The notes below the pieces were generated by a model. It had not been told where the DNA came from and ran no database searches. It saw only the letters and a program-made list of their open reading frames with translations. Of a DNA stretch of 64,000 nt, positions 63,241 to 64,000 are shown one piece after another. Made by a program: the position numbers and the translations under genes. How positions within the stretch are numbered: the first letter of the stretch is position 1; every line of letters starts with the position of its first letter. The DNA comes from Bacillus sp. B15-48. GTDB lineage: Bacteria > Bacillota > Bacilli > Bacillales > Cytobacillaceae. The stretch is taken from positions 226,151 through 290,150 of the forward strand of contig NZ_WOFU01000006.1 of NCBI RefSeq assembly GCF_016879755.1. The letters run 5' to 3'.

Positions 63241-63398
63241 ATTGGCACCTCGGAATAACTGTTTTCTATAAATTCTCCATTTGAATCTCATAGGTAGTAA
63301 TAGTATATCATTGATTTTATCAAAGATGGATTGTTATATCCATTTGCTCTGAAAATAAGAAAGTAGTAAGATGAGAATAGTGTAAGGAGGCTGATATT

Positions 63399-63854
63399 GT
63401 GGCAAACGAAGTAGAACCAAAGCTTATAGAAGAATTATATGAAGAACTGCAAAGAGAACGGTTTGTTACCATTGCGACAGTCGACCATGAGACTGGGGGA
63501 CCTAATGTTCGTGCAATCTCCTGGGTTTGGGCAAAGGATGATGAAACAATCATATTTGCTGTCGATAATCGTTCACGTATCGTCCAAAATATTCGCAAAA
63601 ACCATCTAGTTGTAATCAATCTTGTAGCGAATGAATCAACCTATTCAATTTCGGGTAAAGCTGAAATCAAAGAGGAAAAAATAACTGGAGTACCATTAAA
63701 ACTGGCACTTATTGAAATAAAAATTGCTGAAGTACGCGATGTAATGTTTTACGGTTCAAAAATGGTCTCAGAACCTGAATATGATAAAACATATGATCAT
63801 GCTGCAGCAACTCGACTTGATCAACAAGTAATGGATGCGATGAAAAAAGCTTAG
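63399..63854 (+). CDS. Pyridoxamine 5'-phosphate oxidase-family protein
   Basis: This 151-residue split-barrel flavin-binding protein has the N-terminal RFVTIATVDHETGGPNVRAI pattern and VVINLVANESTYSISGKAEI. Related proteins bind FMN, F420 or haem; the substrate is unknown. The start is GTG 63399 after AAGGAGG. Its stop codon lies inside the terminator stem, and a group II intron begins directly after the terminator. Confidence 0.82.
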   Translation: MANEVEPKLIEELYEELQRERFVTIATVDHETGGPNVRAISWVWAKDDETIIFAVDNRSRIVQNIRKNHLVVINLVANESTYSISGKAEIKEEKITGVPLKLALIEIKIAEVRDVMFYGSKMVSEPEYDKTYDHAAATRLDQQVMDAMKKA

Positions 63855-63878
63855 TCAATATTAATGGACTAAGCTTTT
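63845..63878 (+). terminator. Terminator used as group II intron target
   Basis: AAAAGCTTAGTC and GACTAAGCTTTT form a 12-bp perfect stem around 10 nt. The natural U run is cut short by the intron, which starts at 63879 directly after CTTTT. Confidence 0.8.
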
Positions 63879-64000
63879 GTGCGCTTGGCAGCGCATCGGA
63901 CTAACGGGTGAAAGTCCCGAACACACCGTTTTGGTGGCGGAAGTGTATAGCCGACAGGTAGTGCGTATCCGTGAGGAACCGTGCGGAGGACTTGAAGGCA
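63879..64000 (+). mobile_element. Group II intron, 5' end (truncated by the window)
   Basis: The sequence opens with GTGCGC, the canonical group II 5' splice-site start (GUGYG), followed by TTGGCAGCGC and GGACTAACGGGTGAAAGTCC with the GUGAAAGUCC-like domain I segment known from bacterial group II introns. Insertion directly behind a terminator stem is the habit of group IIC introns. The reverse transcriptase frame and domains V-VI should lie beyond the window. Confidence 0.8.

Overview
The window is chromosomal DNA of a low-GC, endospore-forming Firmicute of the family Bacillaceae. The evidence is an alpha/beta-type SASP, a Spo0E-like phosphatase, SigI/RsgI, CtsR-type boxes in front of clpE, AGGAGG-type ribosome binding sites, and long gene orders known from Bacillus subtilis: clpE-ykvI; ykwC-patA-ykyB-ykuE-ykuI-ykuJ-darB-ccpC-dapH-dapL-ktrC-rnjA-rpoY-ykrA-def-ykyA-pdhABCD; SR1-speA-yktA-yktB-ykzI-yktC-ylaF-typA-ylaH-ylaI. 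I cannot name the species.

Layout. 1-7.4 kb: a remnant of an IS91-type transposase, a NhaC antiporter, a repeat-rich gap, a DUF5667 exported protein with a sigma-I-like promoter, sigI-rsgI, a SASP gene and the KtrD potassium channel. 7.4-21.7 kb is an accessory-like stretch: a B12-binding radical SAM protein, a two-gene 2-oxoacid:ferredoxin oxidoreductase, ogt, a Spo0E-like gene, a complete fixABCX operon preceded by a cre-like site, a hemerythrin protein, and an MFS pump divergent from an MhqR-like regulator. 21.7-36.6 kb: an M3 peptidase, clpE under CtsR boxes, ykvI, a CPBP protease, an orphan ptsH, an atypical SDR, ykwC, patA, ykyB, ykuE, ykuI, a glutaredoxin and an MBL-fold hydrolase. 36.7-64 kb: lysine/DAP synthesis, potassium and c-di-AMP functions, RNA decay (RNase J1), pyruvate dehydrogenase, the dual-function RNA SR1 with its peptide gene, arginine decarboxylase and TypA. 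The window ends inside the 5' part of a group II intron inserted directly after a terminator hairpin.

How genes work together. PatA, DapH and DapL are three steps of the acetylated diaminopimelate route. KtrD (membrane) and KtrC (gating ring) can form one potassium uptake system, and KtrC and DarB belong to c-di-AMP-binding families. The ferredoxin-dependent oxoacid oxidoreductase and FixABCX both handle low-potential electrons and lie 1.4 kb apart. CcpC, HPr (Ser46), SR1/SR1P, CcpN-like sites and cre-like sites form a carbon-control theme.

Intergenic DNA is rich in dispersed repeats. A two-module element of about 190 bp occurs twice in opposite orientation. A second repeat forms the last codons of patA, and a third abuts the CPBP protease stop codon. 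Less expected observations are the sigI-rsgI-DUF5667 set, a 23-codon basic peptide ORF upstream of rpoY, two overlapping tiny genes at 8 kb, and the terminator-targeted group II intron. All assignments come from reading the sequence; no database search was run.
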